Counted from the first letter of the stretch, positions 44,599-54,196 are shown. The stretch: DNA of 64,000 nucleotides from Pseudoduganella namucuonensis (GCF_900116645.1 NZ_FPBO01000037.1:32715-96714); one strand, 5' to 3'. The notes: generated by a model from the sequence alone, not told the origin. Translations and numbers: made by a program.

Positions 44599-46491
44599 TT
44601 AAAACCACGCATCTTGCATGTCCAGCGTCGTCGTGTCTATGCTTTCCAGCAGCGCGAGCTGCTGCTCCACCTTGGGCAATTCCCAGCGGAAGAAGTAGCG
44701 GCAGGCTTGCAGCTTGCCATGGTAGAAGTCGGCTTGTTCGCCGGCCGCGCCGGTTTCCCCGCACGCCCGCAGGGCGCGCGCGGCGACGATGGCCTGCTCC
44801 AGCCAGATCCAGGCCACCACCACGTGGCCCACAGCCTCTAGGTAGGCGCTGGCGTTGGCCAGCGTCTTGTTCATGTCGCCCGCGCCGTACAGCGCCTGCG
44901 TCACGTGCTGCACCCGGCGCAGCGCGGCGGCCAGCGCGTCGCCGTACTCGCGCAGTTGCGGGGAGACGGCCGCGCCGGCGTCGGCCAGGCTGGCCGCCTC
45001 CACCGTCTCGCGCACCTCCGCCGCGAAGGCCTTGAACAGCGCGCCCTCCTGCATGGACACCTTGCGGCCCAGCAGGTCCAGCCCGTGGATGCCGTGCGTG
45101 CCCTCGTGGATGGCGTTCAGGCGGTTGTCGCGGTAGAACTGTTCGACGTTGTATTCGCGGGTGTAGCCGTAGCCGCCGTGCACCTGGATCGCCAGGCTGT
45201 TCGCCTCCAGGCACCATTGCGAAGGCCAGGACTTGGTGATGGGCGTGAGGAACTCCAGCAGCCGGGTGGCGCGCTCGCGCGCTTCCGGGGTTTCGGCGGT
45301 GCGCTGCTCGTCCACCAGGCTGGCGCTGTACAGCACCAGCCCGAGACCGCCCTCCACGTACGCCTTCTGCGCCAGCAGCATGCGCCGCACATCGGTGTGC
45401 TCGATGATGGACAGCTGCGGCCGCGCGGGATCCTTGTTGGCCGGGTGGCGGCCCTGCGGACGGTTGCGGGCGTAGTCCAGCGCGTGCAGGTAGCCGGTGT
45501 AGCCCAGCACCACCGCGCCCAGGCCGACGCCGATGCGCGCCTCGTTCATCATGTGGAACATATTGGACAAGCCCTGGTGCGGCTGGCCCACCAGGTAGCC
45601 CACCGCCCCCGCCTTGCCCTGCGGCTTGAACTTGCCCTCGCCGAAGTTCAGCAGGCAGTTGGTGGTGCCGCGGTTGCCCATCTTGTGGTTCAGGCCGGCC
45701 AGCACCACGTCGTTGCGCTCGCCCAGCGTGCCGTCCTCGTTGACCAGGAACTTGGGCACGATGAACAGGGAAATGCCCTTGACGCCGGGGATGGTCTTGC
45801 CGTCCGGGCCCGGGATCTTGGCCAGCACCAGGTGCACGATGTTGCCGGCCAGGTCGTGTTCGCCGGCCGAGATCCACATCTTGTTGCCGCTCAGGCGGTA
45901 TTGGCGCTCGCCTTCCAGGCCCGCGACCGGGTCCGGCTCGGCGCGGGTGCTGATGTCGGACAGGCTTGAGCCGGCCTGCGGCTCGGACAGGCACATGGTG
46001 CCGAAGTAGCGGCCCTCGAACATTGGCGCCACGTAGCGGCGCACCTGTTCCGGCGTGCCGGTCTTGAGCAGCGTGTTGGCGTTGCCGATGGTGAGGAACA
46101 GGTAGGAGGTGGTGCCCACGTTGGCCGCCGTGAAATAGCACGACAGGGCTTTCTCCACGGTGCACGGCAGCTGCATGCCGCCCAGTTCGAAGTCCTGGCC
46201 GGCGGCCATCAGGCCGGCCGCGCAGAACGCGTCCAGCGCGACCTTCACCTCGGGGATGACCTTCACCTCCAGGCAGCGCTCGCCCGGCACGGCGTGCGGC
46301 TCTTCCTGGTCGCTCTTCTTGTTGTGGGGGGCGAACAGGTCGGTGGCGATCTGCTCGGCGGTGTCGATGGCCGCGTTGAATGTCTCGCGGCTGTGGTCCT
46401 GGAAGCGCGGGCGCCGGTTCAGCGCCTCCACGTCCAGCCACTCATACAACAGGAAGTCGATGTCGCGGCGCGACATAATCTTGGACTGCAT
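44599..46491 (-). CDS. acyl-CoA dehydrogenase with C-terminal extension
   Basis: A 630-residue flavoprotein of the long acyl-CoA dehydrogenase group (with the extra C-terminal domain found after the standard fold). MCLSEPQAGSSLSDI, the FAD/acyl site, and GYTREYNVEQFYRDN with the IHEGTHGIHGLDLLG segment are visible. It introduces the alpha,beta double bond in beta-oxidation; the natural acyl chain is unknown. Start chosen by the GGGAG upstream of 46491. Follows the thiolase by 14 bases. Confidence 0.93.
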   Translation of the reverse strand: MQSKIMSRRDIDFLLYEWLDVEALNRRPRFQDHSRETFNAAIDTAEQIATDLFAPHNKKSDQEEPHAVPGERCLEVKVIPEVKVALDAFCAAGLMAAGQDFELGGMQLPCTVEKALSCYFTAANVGTTSYLFLTIGNANTLLKTGTPEQVRRYVAPMFEGRYFGTMCLSEPQAGSSLSDISTRAEPDPVAGLEGERQYRLSGNKMWISAGEHDLAGNIVHLVLAKIPGPDGKTIPGVKGISLFIVPKFLVNEDGTLGERNDVVLAGLNHKMGNRGTTNCLLNFGEGKFKPQGKAGAVGYLVGQPHQGLSNMFHMMNEARIGVGLGAVVLGYTGYLHALDYARNRPQGRHPANKDPARPQLSIIEHTDVRRMLLAQKAYVEGGLGLVLYSASLVDEQRTAETPEARERATRLLEFLTPITKSWPSQWCLEANSLAIQVHGGYGYTREYNVEQFYRDNRLNAIHEGTHGIHGLDLLGRKVSMQEGALFKAFAAEVRETVEAASLADAGAAVSPQLREYGDALAAALRRVQHVTQALYGAGDMNKTLANASAYLEAVGHVVVAWIWLEQAIVAARALRACGETGAAGEQADFYHGKLQACRYFFRWELPKVEQQLALLESIDTTTLDMQDAWF

Positions 46492-46505
46492 GCGCGTCTC
46501 CCGCC

Positions 46506-47684
46506 TTACACCACTTCAAACAGGCCGGCCGCTCCCTGGCCGCCGCCGATGCACATGGTCACCACCACGTATTTCACGCCGCGGCGCTTGCCCTCGATCA
46601 GCGCGTGGCCGGTCAGGCGGGCGCCCGACACGCCGTAGGGATGGCCGACGGCGATCGCGCCGCCGTTCACGTTCAGGCGGTCCATCGGGATGCCGAGCTT
46701 GTCCGCGCAGTACAGCACCTGCACGGCGAAGGCCTCGTTCAGCTCCCACAGGCCGATGTCCTCCACTTTCAGGCCGGCCTGCTTGAGCAGCTTGGGAATG
46801 GCGAACACCGGGCCGATGCCCATCTCGTCCGGCTCGCAGCCGGCGATGGCGAAACCGCGGAAGATGCCCAGCGGCTGCAGGCCCTTGGCCTCGGCCACCT
46901 TGGCGTTCATCACGATGGCGACCGAGGCGCCGTCCGAGAACTGGCTGGCGTTGCCGGCGCTGATCACGCCGCCGGGCACGGCGGTGCGGATCTTGGAGAC
47001 GGCTTCCAGCGTGGTGTCGGCGCGGATGCCCTCGTCGGCGGAAATCGTCACTTCGCGGCTGACCAGCATGCCGGAGGCCTTGTCGGCCACGCCCATGGTG
47101 GTGGTCATCGGCACGATCTCGGCGTTGAACAGGCCGGCGGCCTGGGCCGCGGCGGCGCGCTGCTGGCTCTGCACGCCGTATTCGTCCTGGCGCTCCTTGC
47201 CGATGGCGTAGCGCTTGGCCACGGTCTCGGCCGTTTGCAGCATCGGCCAGTAGACCTCAGGCTTGTTCTTGGCCAGCCACACTTCCATCATCATGTGCAT
47301 ATTCATTTCCTGCTGCACGCAGGAGATCGATTCCACGCCGCCGGCGGCGAAGATGTCGCCCTGGCCGGCGATGACGCTCTGCGCGGCGGTGGCGATGGCC
47401 TGCAGGCCGGAGGAGCAGAAACGGTTGATCGTCATGCCGCCCACGCTGACCGGGCAGCCGGCGCGCAGCGCGATCTGGCGCGCGATGTTGCCGCCGGTGG
47501 CGCCCTCGGGGGTGGCGCAGCCGATCAGCACGTCCTCCACCTCGCCGGCCTCGATATTGGCCCGGGCGATGGCCGCCTGCAGGGCGTGGCCGCCCAGCGT
47601 GGCGCCGTGCGTCATGTTGAAGGCGCCTTTCCACGATTTGGCCAAAGCGGTGCGGGCGGTCGATACGATCACGGCATCAGTCAT
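46506..47684 (-). CDS. acetyl-CoA acyltransferase (thiolase)
   Basis: A 392-residue thiolase, normal length. Nucleophile Cys90 in INRFCSSGLQ, ELNEAFAVQVL, GHPYGVSGAR with the active His and the C-terminal CIGGGQGAAGLF with the second Cys. It releases acetyl-CoA in beta-oxidation. First gene of the operon; AGGAGA precedes the ATG. The frame extends far upstream without support, so MTDAVIV is taken as the start. A dyad at 47749-47762 may be an operator. Confidence 0.95.
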   Translation of the reverse strand: MTDAVIVSTARTALAKSWKGAFNMTHGATLGGHALQAAIARANIEAGEVEDVLIGCATPEGATGGNIARQIALRAGCPVSVGGMTINRFCSSGLQAIATAAQSVIAGQGDIFAAGGVESISCVQQEMNMHMMMEVWLAKNKPEVYWPMLQTAETVAKRYAIGKERQDEYGVQSQQRAAAAQAAGLFNAEIVPMTTTMGVADKASGMLVSREVTISADEGIRADTTLEAVSKIRTAVPGGVISAGNASQFSDGASVAIVMNAKVAEAKGLQPLGIFRGFAIAGCEPDEMGIGPVFAIPKLLKQAGLKVEDIGLWELNEAFAVQVLYCADKLGIPMDRLNVNGGAIAVGHPYGVSGARLTGHALIEGKRRGVKYVVVTMCIGGGQGAAGLFEVV

Positions 47685-47748
47685 TGCAGTCTCCTGTAGC
47701 AGTTGTTGTGTGAGTTTGTCATCCAATCCGGCCAGAATAACATATTTC

Positions 47749-47762
47749 CGCACGGTCGTTCG
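47749..47762. promoter_or_regulatory. putative TetR-type operator upstream of thiolase operon
   Basis: CGCACGGTCGTTCG forms an almost perfect dyad (five of six half-site positions, CGnACG and CGTTCG around GT). It sits 65 bases upstream of the thiolase start in the divergent region shared with the symporter gene. No regulator gene is adjacent. Confidence 0.35.
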
Positions 47763-47829
47763 TAAATTTTTCCAAGCACTTTTTTGAGCGTTTGCGTTTG
47801 CGAATTGATAAGTATGCCTTGTAAGCGTT

Positions 47830-47863
47830 ACGTAAGTTTGGAGCAAGCATGACGTAAGGTTGG
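47830..47863. promoter_or_regulatory. tandem direct repeats ACGTAAG-TTGG upstream of symporter
   Basis: ACGTAAGTTTGG (47830-47841) recurs as ACGTAAGGTTGG (47852-47863), one mismatch in 12, spaced 22 bases start to start, close to two helical turns. This is the layout of tandem activator sites, about 80 bases before the symporter ATG. Confidence 0.4.
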
Positions 47864-47942
47864 GGGCACACACTCCGATCCAAGCTGATGAAACAAAGTT
47901 AGCCAAATGGTCCGCAATTGAACAACTACATGGAGACAGATC

Positions 47943-49646
47943 ATGACAACAGCATCCGGCACCACCGCTGACCTGCGCCGACAGAGCGCGAAAGGCGAGC
48001 CCATGACCTCCGAGGAAAGAAAGGTCATCTTCGCCTCCTCGCTGGGCACGGTTTTCGAGTGGTACGATTTTTACCTGTACGGCTCGCTCGCATCCATCAT
48101 CGCCAAGCAATTCTTTATCGGCGACCCCACCACCACCTTCATTTTCGCGCTGCTGGCCTTCGCCGCCGGCTTCATTGTGCGCCCGTTCGGCGCGCTGGTG
48201 TTCGGCCGCCTGGGCGACATGATCGGCCGTAAATACACCTTCCTGGTCACCATCCTGATCATGGGCCTGTCCACCTTCATCGTCGGCCTGCTGCCGGGCT
48301 ACGCGGCGATCGGCATCGCGGCCCCCATCATCCTCGTCACGCTGCGCATCCTGCAAGGCCTGGCGCTGGGCGGCGAGTACGGCGGCGCGGCCACCTACGT
48401 CGCGGAACACGCGCCGAACGGCAAGCGCGGCCTGTTCACGGCCTACATCCAGACCACCGCGACGCTGGGCTTCTTCCTGTCGCTGATGGTGATCCTGGGC
48501 ACCCGCCTGGCGGTCGAGGAAGAGGCGTTCAACGCCTGGGGCTGGCGCATTCCCTTCCTGATCTCGGTGGTGTTGCTGGGCATCTCGGTCTGGATCCGTC
48601 TGGCCATGAACGAATCCCCGGCGTTCGCCAAGATGAAGGCGGAAGGCAAAACCTCGAAAGCGCCGCTGAGCGAAGCCTTCGGCCAATGGAAAAACCTGAA
48701 GATCGTGCTGCTGGCGCTGATCGGCCTGACCATGGGCCAGGCCGTGGTGTGGTACACCGGCCAATTCTACGCGCTGTTCTTCATGCTGCAGACGCTGAAG
48801 ATCGAACTGGCGACCGCCAACATCCTGATCGCCGTCGCGCTGCTGCTGGCCACGCCGTTCTTCATCTTCTTCGGCAGCCTGTCGGACCGCATCGGCCGTA
48901 AATGGATCATCCTGGGCGGCTGCGTGATCGCCGCGGCGACCTACTTCCCGCTGTTCGGCGCGCTGACCCACTTCGGCAACCCGGCGCTGGAAACCGCCCT
49001 GAAGAACTCGCCCGTCGTGGTGGTCGCCGATCCGGCCTCCTGCCACTTCCAGTTCAACATGACCGGCACCAAGAAGTTCCCGTCGTCGTGCGACATCGCC
49101 ACCGCCACCCTGTCGGCCGCCTCGGTCGCCTACACCCGCCAGGACGCGCCGGCCGGCGCCGTCGCCAAGATCATGGTCGGCGACAAGGAAGTCAGCGCCT
49201 TCAACGCGTCGATGACCGCCGACGGCCTGAACTTCGACGGCGCCAGCAAGGAGAAGGAAGCCGCGTTCAAGAAGGAAGCCGGCGCCGCCATCAAGGCAGC
49301 GGGCTATCCAGCCAAGGCCGATCCCGCCCAGATCAACAAGCCAATGATGGTGCTGGTGCTGTTCATCCTGGCGCTGTACGTGACCATGGTGTACGGTCCG
49401 ATCGCCGCCATGCTGGTCGAGATGTTCCCGACCCGCATCCGCTACACCTCCATGTCGCTGCCATACCACATCGGCAACGGCTGGTTCGGCGGCCTGCTGC
49501 CAACCACCGCCTTCGCGCTGGTCGCCTTCAAGGGCGACATCTACTACGGCCTGTGGTATCCGATCGTGATCGCCCTGATCACGGCCGTGATCGGCGCGCT
49601 GTTCGTGAAAGAAACCGTCCACAACGACATCTACGCCGCGGACTAA
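47943..49646 (+). CDS. MFS metabolite:H+ symporter with periplasmic insertion
   Basis: A 567-residue member of the metabolite:H+ symporter (ShiA/ProP-type) group of the major facilitator superfamily. Cytoplasmic motifs GRLGDMIGRKYTF and SLSDRIGRKW and the GGEYGGAATYVAEHAP signature are visible. Between two C-terminal-half helices, residues about 345-467 form a hydrophilic insertion with Cys367 and Cys383, presumably periplasmic. Relatives are about 430-450 residues, so the insertion explains the extra length. GGAGAC precedes the ATG. Substrate unknown. Confidence 0.92.
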   Translation: MTTASGTTADLRRQSAKGEPMTSEERKVIFASSLGTVFEWYDFYLYGSLASIIAKQFFIGDPTTTFIFALLAFAAGFIVRPFGALVFGRLGDMIGRKYTFLVTILIMGLSTFIVGLLPGYAAIGIAAPIILVTLRILQGLALGGEYGGAATYVAEHAPNGKRGLFTAYIQTTATLGFFLSLMVILGTRLAVEEEAFNAWGWRIPFLISVVLLGISVWIRLAMNESPAFAKMKAEGKTSKAPLSEAFGQWKNLKIVLLALIGLTMGQAVVWYTGQFYALFFMLQTLKIELATANILIAVALLLATPFFIFFGSLSDRIGRKWIILGGCVIAAATYFPLFGALTHFGNPALETALKNSPVVVVADPASCHFQFNMTGTKKFPSSCDIATATLSAASVAYTRQDAPAGAVAKIMVGDKEVSAFNASMTADGLNFDGASKEKEAAFKKEAGAAIKAAGYPAKADPAQINKPMMVLVLFILALYVTMVYGPIAAMLVEMFPTRIRYTSMSLPYHIGNGWFGGLLPTTAFALVAFKGDIYYGLWYPIVIALITAVIGALFVKETVHNDIYAAD

Positions 49647-49699
49647 GTCGTTCCCTGTAGGCGGCGCGCCGCTCCCTTGCGTGCGCCGCCACTTTCCAA

Positions 49700-49726
49700 G
49701 CCGCCGGTTTCGACCGGCGGCTTTTT
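49700..49726 (+). terminator. rho-independent terminator after the symporter gene
   Basis: GCCGCCGGT (49700-49708), loop TTCG, ACCGGCGGC (49713-49721), then TTTTTT. A stable 9-bp stem with a UUCG-type tetraloop, 54 bases after the symporter stop. Confidence 0.93.
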
Positions 49727-49738
49727 TGTCTTCAGGGC

Positions 49739-50563
49739 CTACAGCAGGAAGCGCGGCCCGTCCCGCCGCGCGATGCCTTCCGGCGCGCCCGTCTCGTCCT
49801 TCAACTCGACGCCGGACAGCCCGCGCCTGCGCGCCTCGGACAGCAGGTAGTGCAGCTTGTACGCAGCCTCCCCGTAAGGCAGCCCCGCCGGCCGCACGTT
49901 GGAGATGCAATTGCGGCTGGCGTCGGTCAGCCCGGCGCGCGGCTGCCACGTCAGGTAAAGTCCCATGCTGTCGGGCGAACTGAGGCCGGGGCGTTCGCCG
50001 ATCAGCACCACCACCGCCTGCGCGCCCAGCAGTTCGCCCACCTCGTCCCCGACCGCCACCCGCCCCTGCCTGACGATGGCGATGGGGGCGATACGCCAGT
50101 CCTCCTCCGCCAGGCGCCGCGTCAGCTCCCGCATGAAGGGCGGCGCGTTCCGCTCGATGGCCAGCGCGGACAGGCCGTCGGCGATGACGAAGGCCAGATC
50201 CCACTGCCGCGGCGCGGGCCGCCGGGCCAGCAGCGCCGCGCGCGACGCCGGGTCCAGCTTGCGGCCCAGGTCCGGCCGCTGCAAGTAGACGGCGCGGCTT
50301 TCGGCGGCGCTGTGCAACAGCAAGGGCGCGGCGTCCGAAACGTCTTCCGGCCAGGCCATGCCCTCGGCCAGCGCCCGGGCCAGGGCCTCGGCGTCCAGCG
50401 CCAAATGCACGGCGTCCCGCGCCTGCGCGTGGGCCAGCTGGAATTCAAGCTGCGGCGCGGTCGGCTGGCTGACGCCGGCGCGTCCCAGCCCGATGCGGGC
50501 CGCCGTGAACTGGCGCAGCGTGTGCCAGGGATTGCCGGTCACGGGATTCTTGGGTGCGCTCAT
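49739..50563 (-). CDS. eutC: ethanolamine ammonia-lyase small subunit
   Basis: A 274-residue EutC. NPWHTLRQFTAARIGLGRAG opens the conserved part; further signatures are ALAIERNAPPF, VLIGERPGLSSPDSMGLYL and NCISNVRPAGLPYGEAA, quoted here in short pieces. With EutB it forms the adenosylcobalamin-dependent lyase that splits ethanolamine into acetaldehyde and ammonia. GGGGA precedes the ATG. Follows eutB by 13 bases. Confidence 0.95.
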   Translation of the reverse strand: MSAPKNPVTGNPWHTLRQFTAARIGLGRAGVSQPTAPQLEFQLAHAQARDAVHLALDAEALARALAEGMAWPEDVSDAAPLLLHSAAESRAVYLQRPDLGRKLDPASRAALLARRPAPRQWDLAFVIADGLSALAIERNAPPFMRELTRRLAEEDWRIAPIAIVRQGRVAVGDEVGELLGAQAVVVLIGERPGLSSPDSMGLYLTWQPRAGLTDASRNCISNVRPAGLPYGEAAYKLHYLLSEARRRGLSGVELKDETGAPEGIARRDGPRFLL

Positions 50564-50576
50564 GTTCCCCGCTCCC

Positions 50577-51968
50577 TCATGCCAGCCGCGGCAGCGCCGC
50601 CTGGAACGGCGCCGGCACCGCCTGGCCCAGGGTGATGTAGTCGTCCGCCGTGAATATCCGCATGTCCTTCAGCCACGCCTCGAATTCGGGCGCGGGCTTC
50701 AGTCCCAGCACGCGGCGCGCGTACAGCGCGTCGTGGAAGGACGTGGTCTGGTAATTGAGCATGATGTCGTCCGATCCCGGTATGCCCATCACGAAGGTGC
50801 AGCCGGCGGCGCCCAGCAACGTGAGCAGCACGTCCATGTCGTTCTGGTCCGCCTCCGCGTGGTTGGTGTAGCACACGTCGCAGCCCATGGGCAGGCCCAG
50901 CAGCTTGGCGCAGAAATGGTCCTCCAGTCCGGCGCGGATGATCTGCTTGCCGTCGTACAGGTATTCGGGGCCGATGAAGCCCACCACCGTGTTCACCAGC
51001 AGCGGCTGGAAGCGCCGCGCCACCGCGTAGGCGCGCGCCTCGCAGGTTTGCTGGTCCAGGCCGTGGTGGCCGTTGGCCGACAGCGCGCTGCCCTGCCCCG
51101 TCTCGAAATACATCACGTTGTTGCCCACCGTGCCGCGGCCCAGCGACAGCGCGGCCTGTTGCGCCTCCGCCAGCAGCGCCAGGTTGACGCCGAAGCTGGC
51201 GTTGGCCGCCTCCGTTCCGGCGATGGACTGGAACACCAGGTCCACCGGCGCGCCGCGCTCGATGGCCGCGATGGTGTTGGTCACGTGCGTGAGCACGCAG
51301 GACTGGGTCGGTATGCCGTAGCGCGCGATGATCTCGTCCAGCATGCCGACGATGCGTATCACCTGCGGCACGTTGTCCGTGGCCGGGTTGATGCCGATGA
51401 CGGCGTCGCCGCTGCCGTACAGCAGGCCATCGAGCACGCTGGCGGCGATGCCGGAGGCGTCGTCGGTCGGGTGGTTGGGCTGCAGGCGCGTGGACAGCCG
51501 GTCCTTCAGGCCGATGGTGTTGCGGAAGGCCGTCACCACGCGGCATTTCTTCGCCACCAGGATCAAGTCCTGGATGCGCATGATCTTGGACACGGCGGCG
51601 GCCATTTCCGGCGTGATGCCGGGCGAGGCCGCCGCCAGCGCGGCCTCGTCGGCGTCGTCGCTGAGCAGCCAGTTGCGGAAATCGCCCACCGTCAGATGGC
51701 GCAAGACGGCGAAGGCCGGCGCGTCGTGGCTGTCGATGATGAGCCGCGTGACCTCGTCGCTTTCGTAGGGGATCAGCGCCTCGTTGAGGAAGGTGGACAG
51801 CGGCAGCGCGGCCAGGGTCATCTGGGCGGCCACCCTTTCCTCGGCGCTGGCGGCCGCCACCCCCGCCAGGTTGTCGCCCGAGCGCGCCGGCGTGGCCTTG
51901 GCCATCAGGTCCTTCAGGTCGCGGAAGCCGTAGGTCCGGCTGCCGACCATGTGGGTGAACTGCTGCAT
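50577..51968 (-). CDS. eutB: ethanolamine ammonia-lyase large subunit
   Basis: A 463-residue EutB, standard length. Conserved pieces: SGDNLAGVAAAS, PYESDEVTRLIID, LDGLLYGSGDAVIGINPATD, FQSIAGTEAANASFGV and MGIPGSDDIMLNYQTTSFHD, each part of the TIM-barrel catalytic subunit. No reactivase eutA or microcompartment genes are in the window. Start MQQFTHMVGS is taken by family; the frame is open much further upstream. Confidence 0.95.
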   Translation of the reverse strand: MQQFTHMVGSRTYGFRDLKDLMAKATPARSGDNLAGVAAASAEERVAAQMTLAALPLSTFLNEALIPYESDEVTRLIIDSHDAPAFAVLRHLTVGDFRNWLLSDDADEAALAAASPGITPEMAAAVSKIMRIQDLILVAKKCRVVTAFRNTIGLKDRLSTRLQPNHPTDDASGIAASVLDGLLYGSGDAVIGINPATDNVPQVIRIVGMLDEIIARYGIPTQSCVLTHVTNTIAAIERGAPVDLVFQSIAGTEAANASFGVNLALLAEAQQAALSLGRGTVGNNVMYFETGQGSALSANGHHGLDQQTCEARAYAVARRFQPLLVNTVVGFIGPEYLYDGKQIIRAGLEDHFCAKLLGLPMGCDVCYTNHAEADQNDMDVLLTLLGAAGCTFVMGIPGSDDIMLNYQTTSFHDALYARRVLGLKPAPEFEAWLKDMRIFTADDYITLGQAVPAPFQAALPRLA

Positions 51969-51994
51969 AGTCTGTCTCCGTGTTGGAACCTGGT

Positions 51995-52798
51995 TCAGAA
52001 GCTGCGCGTCAGGCTCGCCTGCAAACGCTTGCCAACCACTTTCTTGCCCGTGCCGTCGGCGTCGAAGAAGATCCACAGCGGCACCGCGCCATCCCTCACC
52101 TTGCCGTCGTTGTAGATGGCGGCGGCCGACAAGGCCCAGTTGTCCCAGGTCTTGGTGACCCCGGCTTTGACGTCGACGAAGTTGTAGACGCCGAGTTTGC
52201 GCACGCGCTGCGTTCCCGCGTGCAGGTTCAACACCAGCCCCGGCGCCAGCTCCGGATTCCAATTGGCCTCGAAATACGTCGAGCCGCGCGTGCTGGACAC
52301 GCCGCCGCTGTAGGGATCGACGGCGTAGCCGAACCAGCGCCTGCTCACCGTAAGCCAGCCGTAGACATTGAAGGCGCCATGGTTCCAGCCCAATTTTACA
52401 TCCTGGGTGTGGTATTTGATCGTTTGTCCGCCCGCCCGGTATTCGGCGCCCGGATACCAGTACGTGACCACGCCGGCGTCGATATTGCTTTGCTGGTCCA
52501 GCGCATGGCGGTAGCCGCCGTACAGGTCGATCTCGGAGCCGTTGCCGTTGTTGTAGGCCGCGTGCGACACGCCCGAGCCGAACACGCCGAGATAGGCGCC
52601 GCTGGCGTGGCCGAAGTCCAGCGTGGCCTGCACGGTGGGCTTGCCCTGGGTTTGGGTCACGCCCCGGAACACGTAGTCGGACAGCAGCGCGACGTTGCCG
52701 GTCTGCGTCCAGGCCGGGGCGGCGGCCTCCTGGGCGTGCGCCAGGGCTGGCAGCGCGCAGGCCAGCAGCGCGCAGGTGGTGGTTTTGGAGATGTTCAT
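51995..52798 (-). CDS. TorF-family putative outer-membrane porin
   Basis: A 267-residue outer-membrane protein. Signal peptide about 1-23 (ending AHAQ). The mature part opens WTQTGNVALLSDYVFRGVTQTQGKP, quoted as the family signature region at residues 30-53, and ends in LTRSF with C-terminal Phe. It probably lets ethanolamine or a related amine across the outer membrane. AAGGAA precedes the ATG. It lies between eutB and the permease. Confidence 0.88.
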   Translation of the reverse strand: MNISKTTTCALLACALPALAHAQEAAAPAWTQTGNVALLSDYVFRGVTQTQGKPTVQATLDFGHASGAYLGVFGSGVSHAAYNNGNGSEIDLYGGYRHALDQQSNIDAGVVTYWYPGAEYRAGGQTIKYHTQDVKLGWNHGAFNVYGWLTVSRRWFGYAVDPYSGGVSSTRGSTYFEANWNPELAPGLVLNLHAGTQRVRKLGVYNFVDVKAGVTKTWDNWALSAAAIYNDGKVRDGAVPLWIFFDADGTGKKVVGKRLQASLTRSF

Positions 52799-52813
52799 GC
52801 GGTTCCTTGTTAT

Positions 52814-54196
52814 TTAAACGGCGTCGTAGGCGGCCAGCTTGGCGCGGCTGCCGCGGGTCAGGTGGAAGATGCCGTAGCCGGCCAGCAACAGGCCCGCGAA
52901 GATCAGCGCCACCAGGAAGTTGTAGTACACCATCGTCACCAGGCAAACCACGGCGCCGGCCAGCGCGAACAGCGGGAACCATGGATACATCGGCGCCATG
53001 AAGGGACGCGCCATGCGCGGCTCGCCGCGGCGCAGCTTGAACAGGGCCAGCATGCTGATGATGTACATGGTGATGGCGCCGAACACCGACATGGTGACGA
53101 TGTTGGCCGTCAGCGTCTGGCCGCCGATCTTGATCAGCTCATCGCTGTAGATGGCGGCGATGCCGACCGCGCCGCCGGCCAGCACGGCGCGGTGCGGCGT
53201 GTTGAAGCGCGGGTGGATCTTGGCGAAGTAATGCGGCAGATAGCCTTCGCGGGCCAGCGCGAAGATCTGGCGGGAGTAGCCGAGGATGATGCCGTGGAAG
53301 GACGCCACCAGGCCGAACAATCCCAGCCACACCAGCATGTGCAACCAGCCGCTGTTATCGCCGACGATCATCTTCATGGCCTGCGGCAGCGGGTCGTTGA
53401 TATTGGCCAGCCGCGTCCAGTCGCCCGCGCCGCCGGCGAACAGCATCACGCCGATGGCCAGCGCCACCAGCGTCAGGATGCCGGTCACGTAGGCGATGGG
53501 GATGGAGCGGCGCGGGTCCTTGGCCTCCTCGGCCGCCATGGCCACGCCCTCGATGGCGAGGAAGAACCAGATCGCGAACGGGATCGCCGCGAACATGCCG
53601 GGGATGGCCGCCAGGCTGAAGCCGTCCTGGCCGGACCATCCGCCCTTGGTGAAATTGGCGATCTCGAAGCCCGGCGCGACCACGCCCATGAACACCAGCA
53701 GTTCGAAGATCGCCAGCAGCGCCAGCATCAGCTCGAGCGTGGCGGCGACCTGCACGCCGACGATGTTCAGACTCATGAAGATGAGATAGGCGCCCAGCGC
53801 CGCCAGCTTGGGGTCGAGCGAGGGGTACTGCACATTCAGGTAGGCGCCGATGGCGAGCGCGATGGCGGGCGGCGCGAACACGAACTCGATCAGCGTGGCC
53901 GCGCCGGCGATGTAGCCGCCCACCGGGCCGAAGGCGCGCTTGCTGTAGGCGAACGGGCCGCCGGCGTGCGGGATGGAGGTGGTCAGCTCGGTGAAGCTGA
54001 AGATGAAGGTGGTGTACATCGCCGCGACGAAGATGGCGGTGACGGTGAAGCCCAGCGTGCCGGCCGAGGCCCAGCCATAGCTCCAGCCGAAGTACTCGCC
54101 GGAGATCACCAGGCCGACGGCGATGCCCCATAGCTGGAAGGTGCCGAGGGTTTGCTTGAGCGCCGGCGCTGCGCCGGCGGCTTTGTTCGCGTTCAT
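52814..54196 (-). CDS. eat: ethanolamine permease
   Basis: A 460-residue amino acid/polyamine/organocation permease with about 12 helices. LWGIAVGLVISGEYFGWSYGW is close to the start of known ethanolamine permeases (given here as residues 22-42), followed by FTELTTSIPHAGGPFAYSKRA and the AEEAKDPRRSIP loop. It imports ethanolamine for EutBC. First gene of the eut operon, divergent from the AraC regulator. Confidence 0.93.
   Translation of the reverse strand: MNANKAAGAAPALKQTLGTFQLWGIAVGLVISGEYFGWSYGWASAGTLGFTVTAIFVAAMYTTFIFSFTELTTSIPHAGGPFAYSKRAFGPVGGYIAGAATLIEFVFAPPAIALAIGAYLNVQYPSLDPKLAALGAYLIFMSLNIVGVQVAATLELMLALLAIFELLVFMGVVAPGFEIANFTKGGWSGQDGFSLAAIPGMFAAIPFAIWFFLAIEGVAMAAEEAKDPRRSIPIAYVTGILTLVALAIGVMLFAGGAGDWTRLANINDPLPQAMKMIVGDNSGWLHMLVWLGLFGLVASFHGIILGYSRQIFALAREGYLPHYFAKIHPRFNTPHRAVLAGGAVGIAAIYSDELIKIGGQTLTANIVTMSVFGAITMYIISMLALFKLRRGEPRMARPFMAPMYPWFPLFALAGAVVCLVTMVYYNFLVALIFAGLLLAGYGIFHLTRGSRAKLAAYDAV

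Noticed and set aside
46480..46500. Possible extra copy of the 28773-28876 palindrome near the acyl-CoA dehydrogenase start
   Set aside because: Only a short resemblance in translated form; the nucleotide sequence does not match the arms.
49700..49726. The symporter terminator as a shared bidirectional terminator for eutC
   Set aside because: The T-run is present only for the plus strand; the minus-strand side lacks one.
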